DNA of 64,000 nt, from assembly GCF_017877355.1 (NCBI RefSeq), contig NZ_JAGIPR010000008.1, positions 173,536 to 237,535 of the forward strand, in the 5' to 3' direction. The translations under genes were made by a program, and so were the position numbers. Below, piece after piece: positions 49,753 through 57,779 of the stretch. Numbering within the stretch: the stretch's first letter is position 1; each line of letters opens with the position of its first letter. The notes beneath the pieces were generated by a model. That model was not told the DNA's origin, ran no database searches, and saw only the letters and a list, made by a program, of their open reading frames with translations. This DNA comes from Chryseobacterium jejuense. GTDB taxonomy: Bacteria; Bacteroidota; Bacteroidia; Flavobacteriales; Weeksellaceae.

Positions 49753-49760
49753 CAAAAATA
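49753..49760 (-). promoter_or_regulatory. -7 promoter box in front of the lysA leader
   Basis: TATTTTTG on the minus strand, fits TAnnTTTG. It lies between the exonuclease stop and the lysA leader ORF. Confidence 0.55.
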
Positions 49761-49838
49761 CTATTTATTTTTTATTCTGAGAAAATTGATTTGAAAAGTA
49801 TCTTCTTTCTAATCAAAATTTAAGGTCTAAATTTTTAA

Positions 49839-51062
49839 TTATTTAGGCAGAGGCAACGTCTCAAAATCACCACGCAGAAGTGCCAACTGCAGTTCATTGT
49901 TCAAATCTGTTGAAGACAGCGGAAGATCTATTTTTAATTTGGCAAGTTTACTTAGGGTCTGTATCTGTGTAAACAGTTCATAAAAACCAAAGGACATTAC
50001 CTTTCCGTTTTCAATAATTAAAAATAATTTCTCTCCTAATTTTCTTCCGGTACCCAGCCAAAGTTCATTTCTTTTTCTGAACTCTATTTTCTGTTTCAAT
50101 ACCGCTACATCATTGTATTCTTCCTGAGCACCGATAAACTGAACCGCTTTTGTCCCTTGAGTAAATGATCTGAATTTCAGGATCGGTTTTTCAGTTTTAT
50201 TCAGTTTGTTTTTTTCAACAACATACTTATTGTTTCTGAAATAAAGCCCGAATGGCAGTACTTCTTTTTTCTTACTATTTTTGGAATTCAGGGTCAGTTT
50301 AGCAATAATATCTGTTCCGGTAAGCTCAAAATTAATCTGTTCAGTACCTTTTTGAACGTGCTCCCATTTTTTTGACTTGGAGTTGAATACTTTTTTTGAA
50401 AACTTATTGATATCCTGAGCGTAATCTGAGAAGATAATCCTTCCAGCCTCATCCTGAAAATATACAAATCCTTTATCGTTCGGAAGATCCTGTGTAAGTT
50501 GCTTGATCTTATTGATATAGGTTTTTGCATTGGTTTCTTCGTGTTGTTTCTGGATAATCTCGTTCTCAGTATCTTTTGATACTAAAAGTTTAAACAGCTC
50601 CAGCGTTGCTCTGGCGTCTCCGTCGGCTCTGTGGTGATTAGTCAGAGGAATCCCCAGTGATTTCACCAATTTACCCAACGAATAACTTACTTCATCAGGA
50701 ATCAATTTTTTAGCTAAAGGAATTGTATCTAAAGTATTGATGTTAAAATCATAACCCAGCCTTTTAAACGATTGGCGAAGCATTCTGTAATCGAAATCAA
50801 TATTATGCCCTACCAATGTTGTATTTTGGGTAATTTCAATAACTCTTTTGGCTATTTCATGAAACTTAGGAGCAGTTTTCACCATCTTTGGTGTGATACT
50901 GGTCAGTTTCTGTACAAAAGGAGTAATATCTCCTTCCGGATTGACAAGGGATATAAATTGATCTGTAATTTTCTGACCATCATATCTGTAGATGGCAATA
51001 TCTATAATGCATTCATTTCTATAACCTGCACCATTACTTTCTATGTCTATAATTGAATACAT
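49839..51062 (-). CDS. DnaQ-like 3'-5' exonuclease with degenerate GIY-YIG-like domain
   Basis: A 407-residue protein. Residues 1-165 are a DEDDh exonuclease: YSIIDIESNG (Asp and Glu of motif I), LVGHNIDFDYRM (motif II) and HHRADGDARATLEL (motif III with His and Asp). From about 190 the sequence LPNDKGFVYFQDEAGRIIFS is placed where DnaQ/UvrC-type fusions have L-P-x-x-P-G-V-Y-x-F-x-D-x-x-G-x-x-x-Y-V-G-K, but the second tyrosine and the GK are replaced by SDYA, so a nicking activity is unlikely. The C-terminal 150 residues are unassigned. Likely role: DNA or RNA end processing. Confidence 0.85.
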   Translation of the reverse strand: MYSIIDIESNGAGYRNECIIDIAIYRYDGQKITDQFISLVNPEGDITPFVQKLTSITPKMVKTAPKFHEIAKRVIEITQNTTLVGHNIDFDYRMLRQSFKRLGYDFNINTLDTIPLAKKLIPDEVSYSLGKLVKSLGIPLTNHHRADGDARATLELFKLLVSKDTENEIIQKQHEETNAKTYINKIKQLTQDLPNDKGFVYFQDEAGRIIFSDYAQDINKFSKKVFNSKSKKWEHVQKGTEQINFELTGTDIIAKLTLNSKNSKKKEVLPFGLYFRNNKYVVEKNKLNKTEKPILKFRSFTQGTKAVQFIGAQEEYNDVAVLKQKIEFRKRNELWLGTGRKLGEKLFLIIENGKVMSFGFYELFTQIQTLSKLAKLKIDLPLSSTDLNNELQLALLRGDFETLPLPK

Positions 51063-51204
51063 TGATTTTCCCGTTAACTGCTGTGTTTATTATTAAAAAC
51101 TCTAACTCTTTTATTCGATATTCTTTTCCCATCAGTAAAGATAACCTGCTAAAATAACAAAAAATATAGTAAAATATAGCAGGTTACTATTTATTACGCT
51201 CAGA

Positions 51205-52731
51205 TTATCTTCTTCTGCCTCCAAGACCAAACATACCGAGAATAGCTTTTGCGCCTTCTCTCATCAGTGTGTTGGTAAAAGTTCTTCCTGCCTGGCTTTG
51301 CAACACCTGTTCAAACATTCCCGGCTCTTCTTTTACCGGTTTTGTTCTTTGATTAGCTGTTGGGTTCTGAGCTGCCTGCTCCATTCTGTTGGTTAACATT
51401 TCATAAGCAGACTCTCTATCCATTGCCTGTTCATATTTAGCTACCATGGCTGAACTGGATGTTAATTCTGTAATTTCAGCCTCACTCAGAACATCCATTC
51501 TTGACTCAGGAGAAATAAGATAAGTATGAACCAACGGTGTTGGAATCCCTTTCTCATCCAAAGCAGTTACAAATGCTTCACCGATTCCTAAATTCTGAAT
51601 CAGATTGGAAGCGTTATAGAATTCTGTAGTTGGATAATTTTCAACAGCTTTGGAAATTTCCTTTTTATCTTTTGCTGTAAACCCTCTCAGGGCATGTTGT
51701 ATTTTTAATCCTAATTGAGATAAAACGCTTTCCGGCACATCACCAGGAATCTGGGTAATAAAATAAATTCCCACTCCTTTTGAACGAATAAGTTTCACCA
51801 TCGTTTCAATCTGCGAAAGAAGCGTTTTTGAAGCTTCATCAAAAAGTAAGTGTGCTTCATCTATAAACAGCACCAATTTCGGTTTTCCGCTATCTCCTTC
51901 TTCAGGGAAAGTCATATAGATTTCGGCAAAAAGAGAAAGCATGAAAGTAGAAAAAAGCTGTGGCTTATTCTGAATGTCTGATACTCTTAAGATATTAACA
52001 ACTCCTTTCCCATCTCTGGTTTCCAGTAAATCCTGCACATCAAAACTCAGTTCTCCAAAGAAATCTCCTGCACCCTGTTGTTCTAAAGCAACAATAGATC
52101 TTAAAATAGCTCCCAACGAAGCTGGTGCTATTGATCCATAATTGGCAGCAAGTTCAGCTTTGCCCTGAGCATTATCCGTTACATACTGAAGAACTTTTTT
52201 CAAATCTTTAAGATCAATCAAAGGAAGTCCCTTATCATCACAATATTTAAAGACAATAGACATGATACTTTGCTGAGTATCATTAAGCTCAAGAATTTTA
52301 CTTAATAAAACAGGACCGAATTCTGTTACGGTAGCTCTTAGTTTTATGCCTTTTCCTCCGGAAATACTCATCAATTCTACCGGAAATCCTTGTGGTGTAT
52401 AAGGAAGTTGAGTTTTTGCATATCTTTCTTCAATGATTGAATTCATCTGACCTGCTTCTGCAATTCCGGAAAAGTCACCTTTGATATCCAGCACAAGTGA
52501 TGGAATTCCCTGATGGGAAAGCTGCTCTGCAAATACCTGTAAAGTCTTGGTCTTTCCTGTTCCCGTTGCTCCGGCAATAAGACCATGACGGTTAATCGTT
52601 TTTAAAGGAATGGTTACGTTCACTTCCTGAACCACTTCTCCGTCCAGCATTCCTTTTCCTAATATAATATGTTCTCCTTTTGGAGTGTATCTAGCATTTA
52701 ATTCTTCAATAAATTGTGCTTTGTCTGCCAT
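51205..52731 (-). CDS. HerA/DUF853-type ATPase (YjgR-like)
   Basis: A 508-residue P-loop ATPase of the HerA/FtsK-like superfamily. Walker A is GLIAGATGTGKTKT near residue 57, Walker B is LVLFIDEAHLLFDEAS near 295, and the QQGAGDFFGELSFDVQDLL and RSKGVGIYFITQIPGDVPE segments match the DUF853 (YjgR) family. It has a low-complexity linker and ends in a Gly/Arg tail (LGMFGLGGRRR). Function unknown; DNA translocation is inferred from superfamily. It begins as an independent gene, divergent from the unknown secreted protein gene at 52859. Confidence 0.9.
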   Translation of the reverse strand: MADKAQFIEELNARYTPKGEHIILGKGMLDGEVVQEVNVTIPLKTINRHGLIAGATGTGKTKTLQVFAEQLSHQGIPSLVLDIKGDFSGIAEAGQMNSIIEERYAKTQLPYTPQGFPVELMSISGGKGIKLRATVTEFGPVLLSKILELNDTQQSIMSIVFKYCDDKGLPLIDLKDLKKVLQYVTDNAQGKAELAANYGSIAPASLGAILRSIVALEQQGAGDFFGELSFDVQDLLETRDGKGVVNILRVSDIQNKPQLFSTFMLSLFAEIYMTFPEEGDSGKPKLVLFIDEAHLLFDEASKTLLSQIETMVKLIRSKGVGIYFITQIPGDVPESVLSQLGLKIQHALRGFTAKDKKEISKAVENYPTTEFYNASNLIQNLGIGEAFVTALDEKGIPTPLVHTYLISPESRMDVLSEAEITELTSSSAMVAKYEQAMDRESAYEMLTNRMEQAAQNPTANQRTKPVKEEPGMFEQVLQSQAGRTFTNTLMREGAKAILGMFGLGGRRR

Positions 52732-52858
52732 TTGATTGCTTTTTTTAAACTTATAAATATAATGGTTTTTGTAAAATATCCAGTCATTAAAGCTCTATTA
52801 AACCACCTTGTTTTTGTTTTTTGCTTTAATAAATGTTTTACCTTAGCCCCTAAAAATA

Positions 52859-53935
52859 ATGCCATACTTACCTATGACTCTATTAAAAAAAAGTTTATTC
52901 ATCCTATTTTCTGTTCTATTCGCAATGGGGTTTGCCCAAAAACGGAAGAAACCTACAGCTTTGTTAACAAAAGAAGACTTTACCCACCCTTCTACTTCTG
53001 TTGTTTTTCCTATGTTATGGTCCGGCTTTCAAAGAGAATCTATATATTCCTATGACCTACAAGACAAGAATATAGCTGTAAGATATGGGCAAAAGCTAGA
53101 CAAAAAAAACAAGACAACCTTCACGTTGTATATTCATCCCAAAGAAGCAGTTGATAATCAAATGATCAGAGATTCATTTTCTTCGTATGATTATATTTTT
53201 CATCAAATCTCCAATAAAGGTATGGATATAAAACCTTCATTTGGAAGCATATCCAATGATAGTATAAAAGTCAATTATATTTATTCAGTATTTGATCGGC
53301 CAATGGAAACTCTTGACTTTTTTAAAGGAGTAAAATATATAGATAAAAGCTCACTTCTTTCTATTTATGAATGCGGAGGCTGGAGTTTCAGAACCCTTAT
53401 GTCAAGTGATCATATGACTAAAGATCAATTAGCAGAATTAAAAGATAAAATAGAAAACTACTTTGGAATTTTAGATATTGCTTCTAAAAAGCATCTTCCT
53501 ATTGATAAGAAGCCCGATATCGTTCTCTCTTCTGTTGTTAAAAGAGATTCTATGATGACTCATGCAGTACTTGCAGCCGCCCATGCTAAAATAGAATGGC
53601 TGGGTAAAAATTTAGAAAAGAAAGAGCTTTTAACAGGCTTCAATGATATGAAAATTGAATCCGAAATGTATGCCATTGAAAAAATGGTAGAATTCTACAA
53701 AGCTCACGAGAAGGACTGGACTATGCATGATGATACTAAAAAATACTTTAGTGAAATGGCCAGAATTGTTGATAATGGAAGAATCAAAGATCATATTTAT
53801 TACAAATATGATGGAATCATCAACTATGAAGGGGGCGCTGCCAGAAAAGATGATTATATACAATTTAAAATAGACAAAGATATTTCGGAAAACACCAATG
53901 AAATGTTTTATAAAATATTTTATAGACTAGAGTAA
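52859..53935 (+). CDS. Unknown secreted protein
   Basis: A 358-residue protein with an N-terminal signal peptide (LLKKSLFILFSVLFAMGFAQ); a second in-frame ATG at 52874 gives the tighter signal. The mature part is lysine-rich with no motif I can name; SLLSIYECGGWSFRTLMSSD and EGGAARKDDYIQFKIDKD are its most distinctive stretches. No repeats or membrane segments. It is divergent from the HerA-like gene (127 bases between) and lies upstream of the persulfide operon with a 211-base gap, so it is probably transcribed alone. Probably exported to the periplasm. Confidence 0.75.
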   Translation: MPYLPMTLLKKSLFILFSVLFAMGFAQKRKKPTALLTKEDFTHPSTSVVFPMLWSGFQRESIYSYDLQDKNIAVRYGQKLDKKNKTTFTLYIHPKEAVDNQMIRDSFSSYDYIFHQISNKGMDIKPSFGSISNDSIKVNYIYSVFDRPMETLDFFKGVKYIDKSSLLSIYECGGWSFRTLMSSDHMTKDQLAELKDKIENYFGILDIASKKHLPIDKKPDIVLSSVVKRDSMMTHAVLAAAHAKIEWLGKNLEKKELLTGFNDMKIESEMYAIEKMVEFYKAHEKDWTMHDDTKKYFSEMARIVDNGRIKDHIYYKYDGIINYEGGAARKDDYIQFKIDKDISENTNEMFYKIFYRLE

Positions 53936-54146
53936 ATAAACGTTTTATTTGCTTCGTTTACAGAAAGAACATGATAAAAAACAGCATTTGTTAATTAACC
54001 TTATGTAAGGCATCCTTTTTGCTGAAAAATACAGTACATTAAACATTTGTTTAACATAAGTATTGAAAGAAACTATCAATTGAATTTAACATTTGATTTA
54101 GAATTCATCTAATACTTTGTATCTTTAACTATTAAAAAAATACCCA

Positions 54147-55556
54147 ATGAAAATTGAACAAATATATACGGGCTGTCTGGCTCAGGGAGCCTATTATATT
54201 GTATCAGAAAATGAAGCTGCCATTATTGATCCTTTAAGGGAGGTAAAACCGTATCTGGATCGTCTGGAAAAAGACAATGTCACTTTAAAATATATTTTTG
54301 AAACCCACTTCCATGCTGATTTTGTGTCAGGACACTTGGATTTAAGTGAAAAAACCGATGCTCCGATTGTATACGGGCCTACGGCAGCTCCTGAATTTGA
54401 AGCCATTATTGCTGAAGACAATCAGGTTTTTGAGATTGGAAAAATAAAAATAAAGGTACTTCATACTCCCGGACATACGATGGAGAGTACTACTTATCTT
54501 TTAATTGATGAAAATGGGAAGGAAACAGCCATCTTTACAGGGGATACTCTGTTTTTAGGAGACGTAGGAAGACCGGATCTTGCCCAGAAGGCTACTAACC
54601 TTACTCAGGAAGATCTTGCAGGAATTCTGTATGACAGTCTTCAAAACAAAATTATACCTTTAGATGACAGTATCACTGTTTACCCGGCTCACGGAGCAGG
54701 TTCTGCATGTGGAAAAAATATGCAGAAAGAAACAGTAGATATTCTGGGAAATCAAAAAAGAACAAACTATGCACTCAACCAACCGGATAAGGCTTCTTTC
54801 ATCAGAGAAGTACTTGACGGGCTTACTGCACCTCCAAAATATTTTGGAATGAACGTAGCCATGAACAAAGGTGGTTATGAAAGTCTGGATGTAGTGATGG
54901 ATAAGGGATTGCAGCCTGTTTCCCCTGAAGATTTTGAAGCAATGGCAGAAGAAACCGGAGCTTTGATTCTTGATACAAGAGGAGCCGCAGATTTCCATAA
55001 AGGTTTTGTTCCTAATTCTGTGAATATCGGATTAAAAGGCGACTTTGCTCCTTGGGTAGGAACTTTAATCATAGATGTAAAGCATCCTTTACTATTGATA
55101 GCAGATGAGGGAACAGAAGAAGAAGTTATCATCAGATTAAGCCGAGTAGGTTTTGACAATGTGGTGGGTTACCTGAATGGAGGTTTTGAAGCCTGGAAGA
55201 ATGCAGGGAAAGAAATTGATGAGGTGAAAAGAATCACTCCAGATCAGTTTGCAGATCAGTTCACAGCAGAGGCAAAAGTAATTGACGTTAGAAAATTGAC
55301 AGAATATTCTGCAGAACATATTGACAATGCATACAACCGACCTTTGGACTCTATCAGTGATTGGGCCCGTAATCTTGATGACTCTGAACATTTCTTCCTA
55401 CACTGCGCTGGAGGATACAGAAGTATGATTGCTGCAAGCATCCTTAATTCACACGGAATCAGAAACTTCACTGAAATAGAAGGAGGATTTAATGGTATTA
55501 AAAAAACAGAAAAAATTCCGACAACGGACTTTGTATGTCAATCCAAAACATCATAA
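54147..55556 (+). CDS. Persulfide dioxygenase-rhodanese fusion (CstB-like)
   Basis: A 469-residue fusion. The N-terminal metallo-beta-lactamase domain (about 1-235) has ETHFHADFVSGH with two iron-binding His and an Asp, LHTPGHTMES, and IFTGDTLFLGDVGRPDL, the pattern of ETHE1/CstB persulfide dioxygenases. Two rhodanese domains follow: the first (about 265-350) lacks the active Cys (ADEGTEE in its place), the second (about 370-460) keeps it in FLHCAGGYRSM near residue 420. Such enzymes oxidise glutathione or coenzyme A persulfide to sulfite and pass sulfane sulfur on. A separate rhodanese lipoprotein and a thioredoxin follow at once (4 and 17 bases), an operon for sulfide detoxification. Confidence 0.92.
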   Translation: MKIEQIYTGCLAQGAYYIVSENEAAIIDPLREVKPYLDRLEKDNVTLKYIFETHFHADFVSGHLDLSEKTDAPIVYGPTAAPEFEAIIAEDNQVFEIGKIKIKVLHTPGHTMESTTYLLIDENGKETAIFTGDTLFLGDVGRPDLAQKATNLTQEDLAGILYDSLQNKIIPLDDSITVYPAHGAGSACGKNMQKETVDILGNQKRTNYALNQPDKASFIREVLDGLTAPPKYFGMNVAMNKGGYESLDVVMDKGLQPVSPEDFEAMAEETGALILDTRGAADFHKGFVPNSVNIGLKGDFAPWVGTLIIDVKHPLLLIADEGTEEEVIIRLSRVGFDNVVGYLNGGFEAWKNAGKEIDEVKRITPDQFADQFTAEAKVIDVRKLTEYSAEHIDNAYNRPLDSISDWARNLDDSEHFFLHCAGGYRSMIAASILNSHGIRNFTEIEGGFNGIKKTEKIPTTDFVCQSKTS

Positions 55557-55560
55557 CATC

Positions 55561-55932
55561 ATGAAAGTTAGTTTTTTTGGCATAGCATTAACTTCTCTTC
55601 TAGCGTTAAGCAGCTGTAAAACAACCCATTCCACAGAAGCTCCCAAGTCTAACATTAAGGAAGTGGTAACGAGTTCAGATGTAACATTAGTGGATGTAAG
55701 AATTCCTGAACAATACGCTGCCGGAACGGCTAAAAATGCGATTAACATTCCATTAGCAGATATTCATAACAAACTTGAAACCCTGAAGGGGAAAAAAGTG
55801 GTTGTTTTCTGTAATAAAGGATTGCAGGCAGATCAAGCCATGGAAATTTTAAAGAAAAACGGAGTGGAAGCCTATGATGGAACGAGTTGGAAAAATGTAA
55901 AAGGCCTCCAGGACGAAGCAGATAAAAAGTAA
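55561..55932 (+). CDS. Rhodanese-domain lipoprotein
   Basis: A 123-residue lipoprotein. Signal peptide MKVSFFGIALTSLLALSS ends in a lipobox with Cys at position 19. The rest is a rhodanese domain with VTLVDVRIPEQYAAG and the active-site loop VVFCNKGLQ whose Cys carries sulfane sulfur. The ATG at 55561 is chosen since the frame's upstream part (to 55492) overlaps the CstB-like gene and would bury the signal. It starts 4 bases after that gene and is translationally close to it. Probably outer- or inner-membrane anchored facing the periplasm, accepting sulfur there. Confidence 0.88.
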   Translation: MKVSFFGIALTSLLALSSCKTTHSTEAPKSNIKEVVTSSDVTLVDVRIPEQYAAGTAKNAINIPLADIHNKLETLKGKKVVVFCNKGLQADQAMEILKKNGVEAYDGTSWKNVKGLQDEADKK

Positions 55933-55949
55933 ACTAATAAACTCAAACT

Positions 55950-56249
55950 ATGTCACAAAAATTTCAGGAAATCATCAATTCCGAAAGACCGGTACTTATT
56001 GACTTTTTTGCCACGTGGTGCCAGCCTTGTAAAGTTCAGTCTTCGGTTTTAAACACGGTAAAAGAAAATATAGGCGAAGGGGCCAGAATCATCAAAGTAG
56101 ATGTAGACCAATACCCCGCTATCGCAGCACAATACGGAGTAAGAGGAGTACCTACTTTAGCTGTTTTCAAAAATGGAGAACTTCTTTGGAAAGAAAGCGG
56201 AGTGCATGATGTGAATACATTAACGCAGCTTCTGCAACAATATATTTAA
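55950..56249 (+). CDS. Thioredoxin
   Basis: A 99-residue cytosolic thioredoxin with the active site FFATWCQPCKVQ (CxxC with Gln-Pro between) and the cis-proline loop VRGVPTLAVFKNGE. It begins 17 bases after the rhodanese lipoprotein, so it is the third gene of the sulfur operon and likely reduces protein persulfides or releases sulfide. A terminator follows. Confidence 0.93.
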   Translation: MSQKFQEIINSERPVLIDFFATWCQPCKVQSSVLNTVKENIGEGARIIKVDVDQYPAIAAQYGVRGVPTLAVFKNGELLWKESGVHDVNTLTQLLQQYI

Positions 56250-56255
56250 GACTAA

Positions 56256-56294
56256 AAATAAGGCTGAGTTCATGTAAACTCAGCCTTATTTTTT
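56256..56294. terminator. Terminator of the sulfur operon
   Basis: AAATAAGGCTGAGTT and AACTCAGCCTTATTT arms, a perfect 15-bp stem with T residues after it. It overlaps the stop of the minus-strand amidase gene (56293) and probably ends both converging transcripts. Confidence 0.92.
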
Positions 56295-57045
56295 ATATGT
56301 CCATTGAAAAATGATCGCGGTCATTTAAAAACTGGAAATGAGTTCTGAAATCCTTCAGTTCATTCATATCCAGTTCTGCTGAAACAATATTTCCATTTTT
56401 ATTTGAAATTTCTTTTCCATCAGCAAAGAAACAATGAGAACTTTCTTTATAGAATAGATTATTTCCATCTGTTCCTATTCTATTAAGTCCAAACACAAAA
56501 GAAAGATTTTCAATGGCTCTTGCTTTTAAAAGATGCTCCCAAGCTTCCACTCTCTTTTCAGGCCAATTCGCTACGTATAAAATGGCATCATAATCATCAT
56601 TATTTCTTGCAAATACAGGGAATCTAAGATCATAACAAACCTGAAGTAAAAATCTTACCCCCTTATACTCTACGATGACCCTATTATTACCCGGGGTATA
56701 TACTTTATCTTCTCCTGAAAAGGAAAACAAATGTCTCTTATCATAAAATGTAACTTCGCCACTTGGTTGTACAAAGTACATTCTGTTATAAAAATTACCC
56801 CTTTCCTCTACCGGAGCACTTCCACAAAATGCTGCATTCTTTTCTTTCGAGATCTTTTTTAAAAACTCAAGAGATTCTTCACTTCTGTCAGAAACTTCAG
56901 AAGCATCCATACAGAAGCCTGTGGAAAACATCTCAGGTAGCAAAAACAAATCTGCTTCAAAATTTTGAAGCTCACGTTCTATTATTTTAAAATTTTCAGC
57001 TTTATTTTTCCAGATGATATCCAAATTGAGACCTACAATCTTCAT
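56293..57045 (-). CDS. Carbon-nitrogen hydrolase (omega-amidase/NIT2-like)
   Basis: A 250-residue nitrilase-superfamily amidase. The catalytic triad is visible: Glu in FLLPEMFSTGF, Lys in YDKRHLFSF and Cys in LLQVCYDLRFPVFARN. The length and LPEMFSTGF start match the omega-amidase group (YafV/NIT2), which hydrolyses alpha-ketoglutaramate or alpha-ketosuccinamate formed by transaminases that use glutamine or methionine cycle intermediates. Cytosolic. It converges on the sulfur operon, sharing the terminator. Confidence 0.92.
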   Translation of the reverse strand: MKIVGLNLDIIWKNKAENFKIIERELQNFEADLFLLPEMFSTGFCMDASEVSDRSEESLEFLKKISKEKNAAFCGSAPVEERGNFYNRMYFVQPSGEVTFYDKRHLFSFSGEDKVYTPGNNRVIVEYKGVRFLLQVCYDLRFPVFARNNDDYDAILYVANWPEKRVEAWEHLLKARAIENLSFVFGLNRIGTDGNNLFYKESSHCFFADGKEISNKNGNIVSAELDMNELKDFRTHFQFLNDRDHFSMDI

Positions 57046-57232
57046 CTTTTTATTGGTTTAAAATTATTGATTATCTGAAGTATAAAAATACGTCTTTTCT
57101 GTTTAATAAAGAAAAGAGCCTTATAATTCTTAATATTTACTAAAGTCTGCTATTTTTATAGTATTCAGTGCCTTTCGGTTTCATTTTTGATGCAGGTAAT
57201 TCTTATTAATATCATTAAAAATTATAAAATTT

Positions 57233-57673
57233 ATGAAGAAATTGGTTTTTATGGTGATGATATTCTTTTTTGGAGCCATGGCTAACGCTCAAGCGTGGAC
57301 TGGAAAGGGAGATCAAAAGGTCCAACTAGGTTTAAGTGCCTGGGGATATGGAACTGGTATAACGGGAACTTACGACTACGGATTGAATAAGCTCATATCT
57401 GTGGGAGCCGGTCTTAACGGGTATTTCAGTAATTACAAGAACAACGATAAGGATAACCGGGTATTTGTTTTCGGAAGACTGAATTTCCACCTGCAGGAAG
57501 CCTTAAGCCTTCCACCAAAGTTGGATATATATCCCGGTGTTGATGTTGGAGTGGTTGGAAAAGACTTTGGAATAGGTGCTCACATCGGTGCACGCTACTT
57601 CTTTACAGAAAGAATTGGTGTATTTGCAGAGGTGGGTAACAATGGCAGTCTTGGAGTTTCATTCAATTTATAA
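57233..57673 (+). CDS. Small outer-membrane beta-barrel protein
   Basis: A 146-residue protein with a signal peptide (VFMVMIFFFGAMANAQ) and an alternating strand pattern (KVQLGLSAWGYGTGITGTYD, LISVGAGLNGYFS, GIGAHIGARYFFTE, GVFAEVGNNGS) that ends in VSFNL, typical of small outer-membrane barrels with a C-terminal aromatic. Such proteins of eight strands are common in the group; the substrate or partner is unknown. Alone between the amidase and rseP. Confidence 0.82.
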   Translation: MKKLVFMVMIFFFGAMANAQAWTGKGDQKVQLGLSAWGYGTGITGTYDYGLNKLISVGAGLNGYFSNYKNNDKDNRVFVFGRLNFHLQEALSLPPKLDIYPGVDVGVVGKDFGIGAHIGARYFFTERIGVFAEVGNNGSLGVSFNL

Positions 57674-57724
57674 TCAAATAGTCCTAAAATATGACAAAGC
57701 TTCTCATTTAGAGGGGCTTTTTTA

Positions 57725-57755
57725 TTTGGCATAGTTTTGATAATTGTTACCTTTG
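57725..57755 (+). promoter_or_regulatory. Promoter of rseP (-33 and -7)
   Basis: TTTG at 57725-57728 and TACCTTTG at 57748-57755 with a 19-base spacer, an exact match to the Bacteroidota -33/-7 consensus, with the predicted start about 20 bases upstream of the ATG. Confidence 0.7.
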
Positions 57756-57779
57756 CAAATTAAAATCTAAAATTTATTA

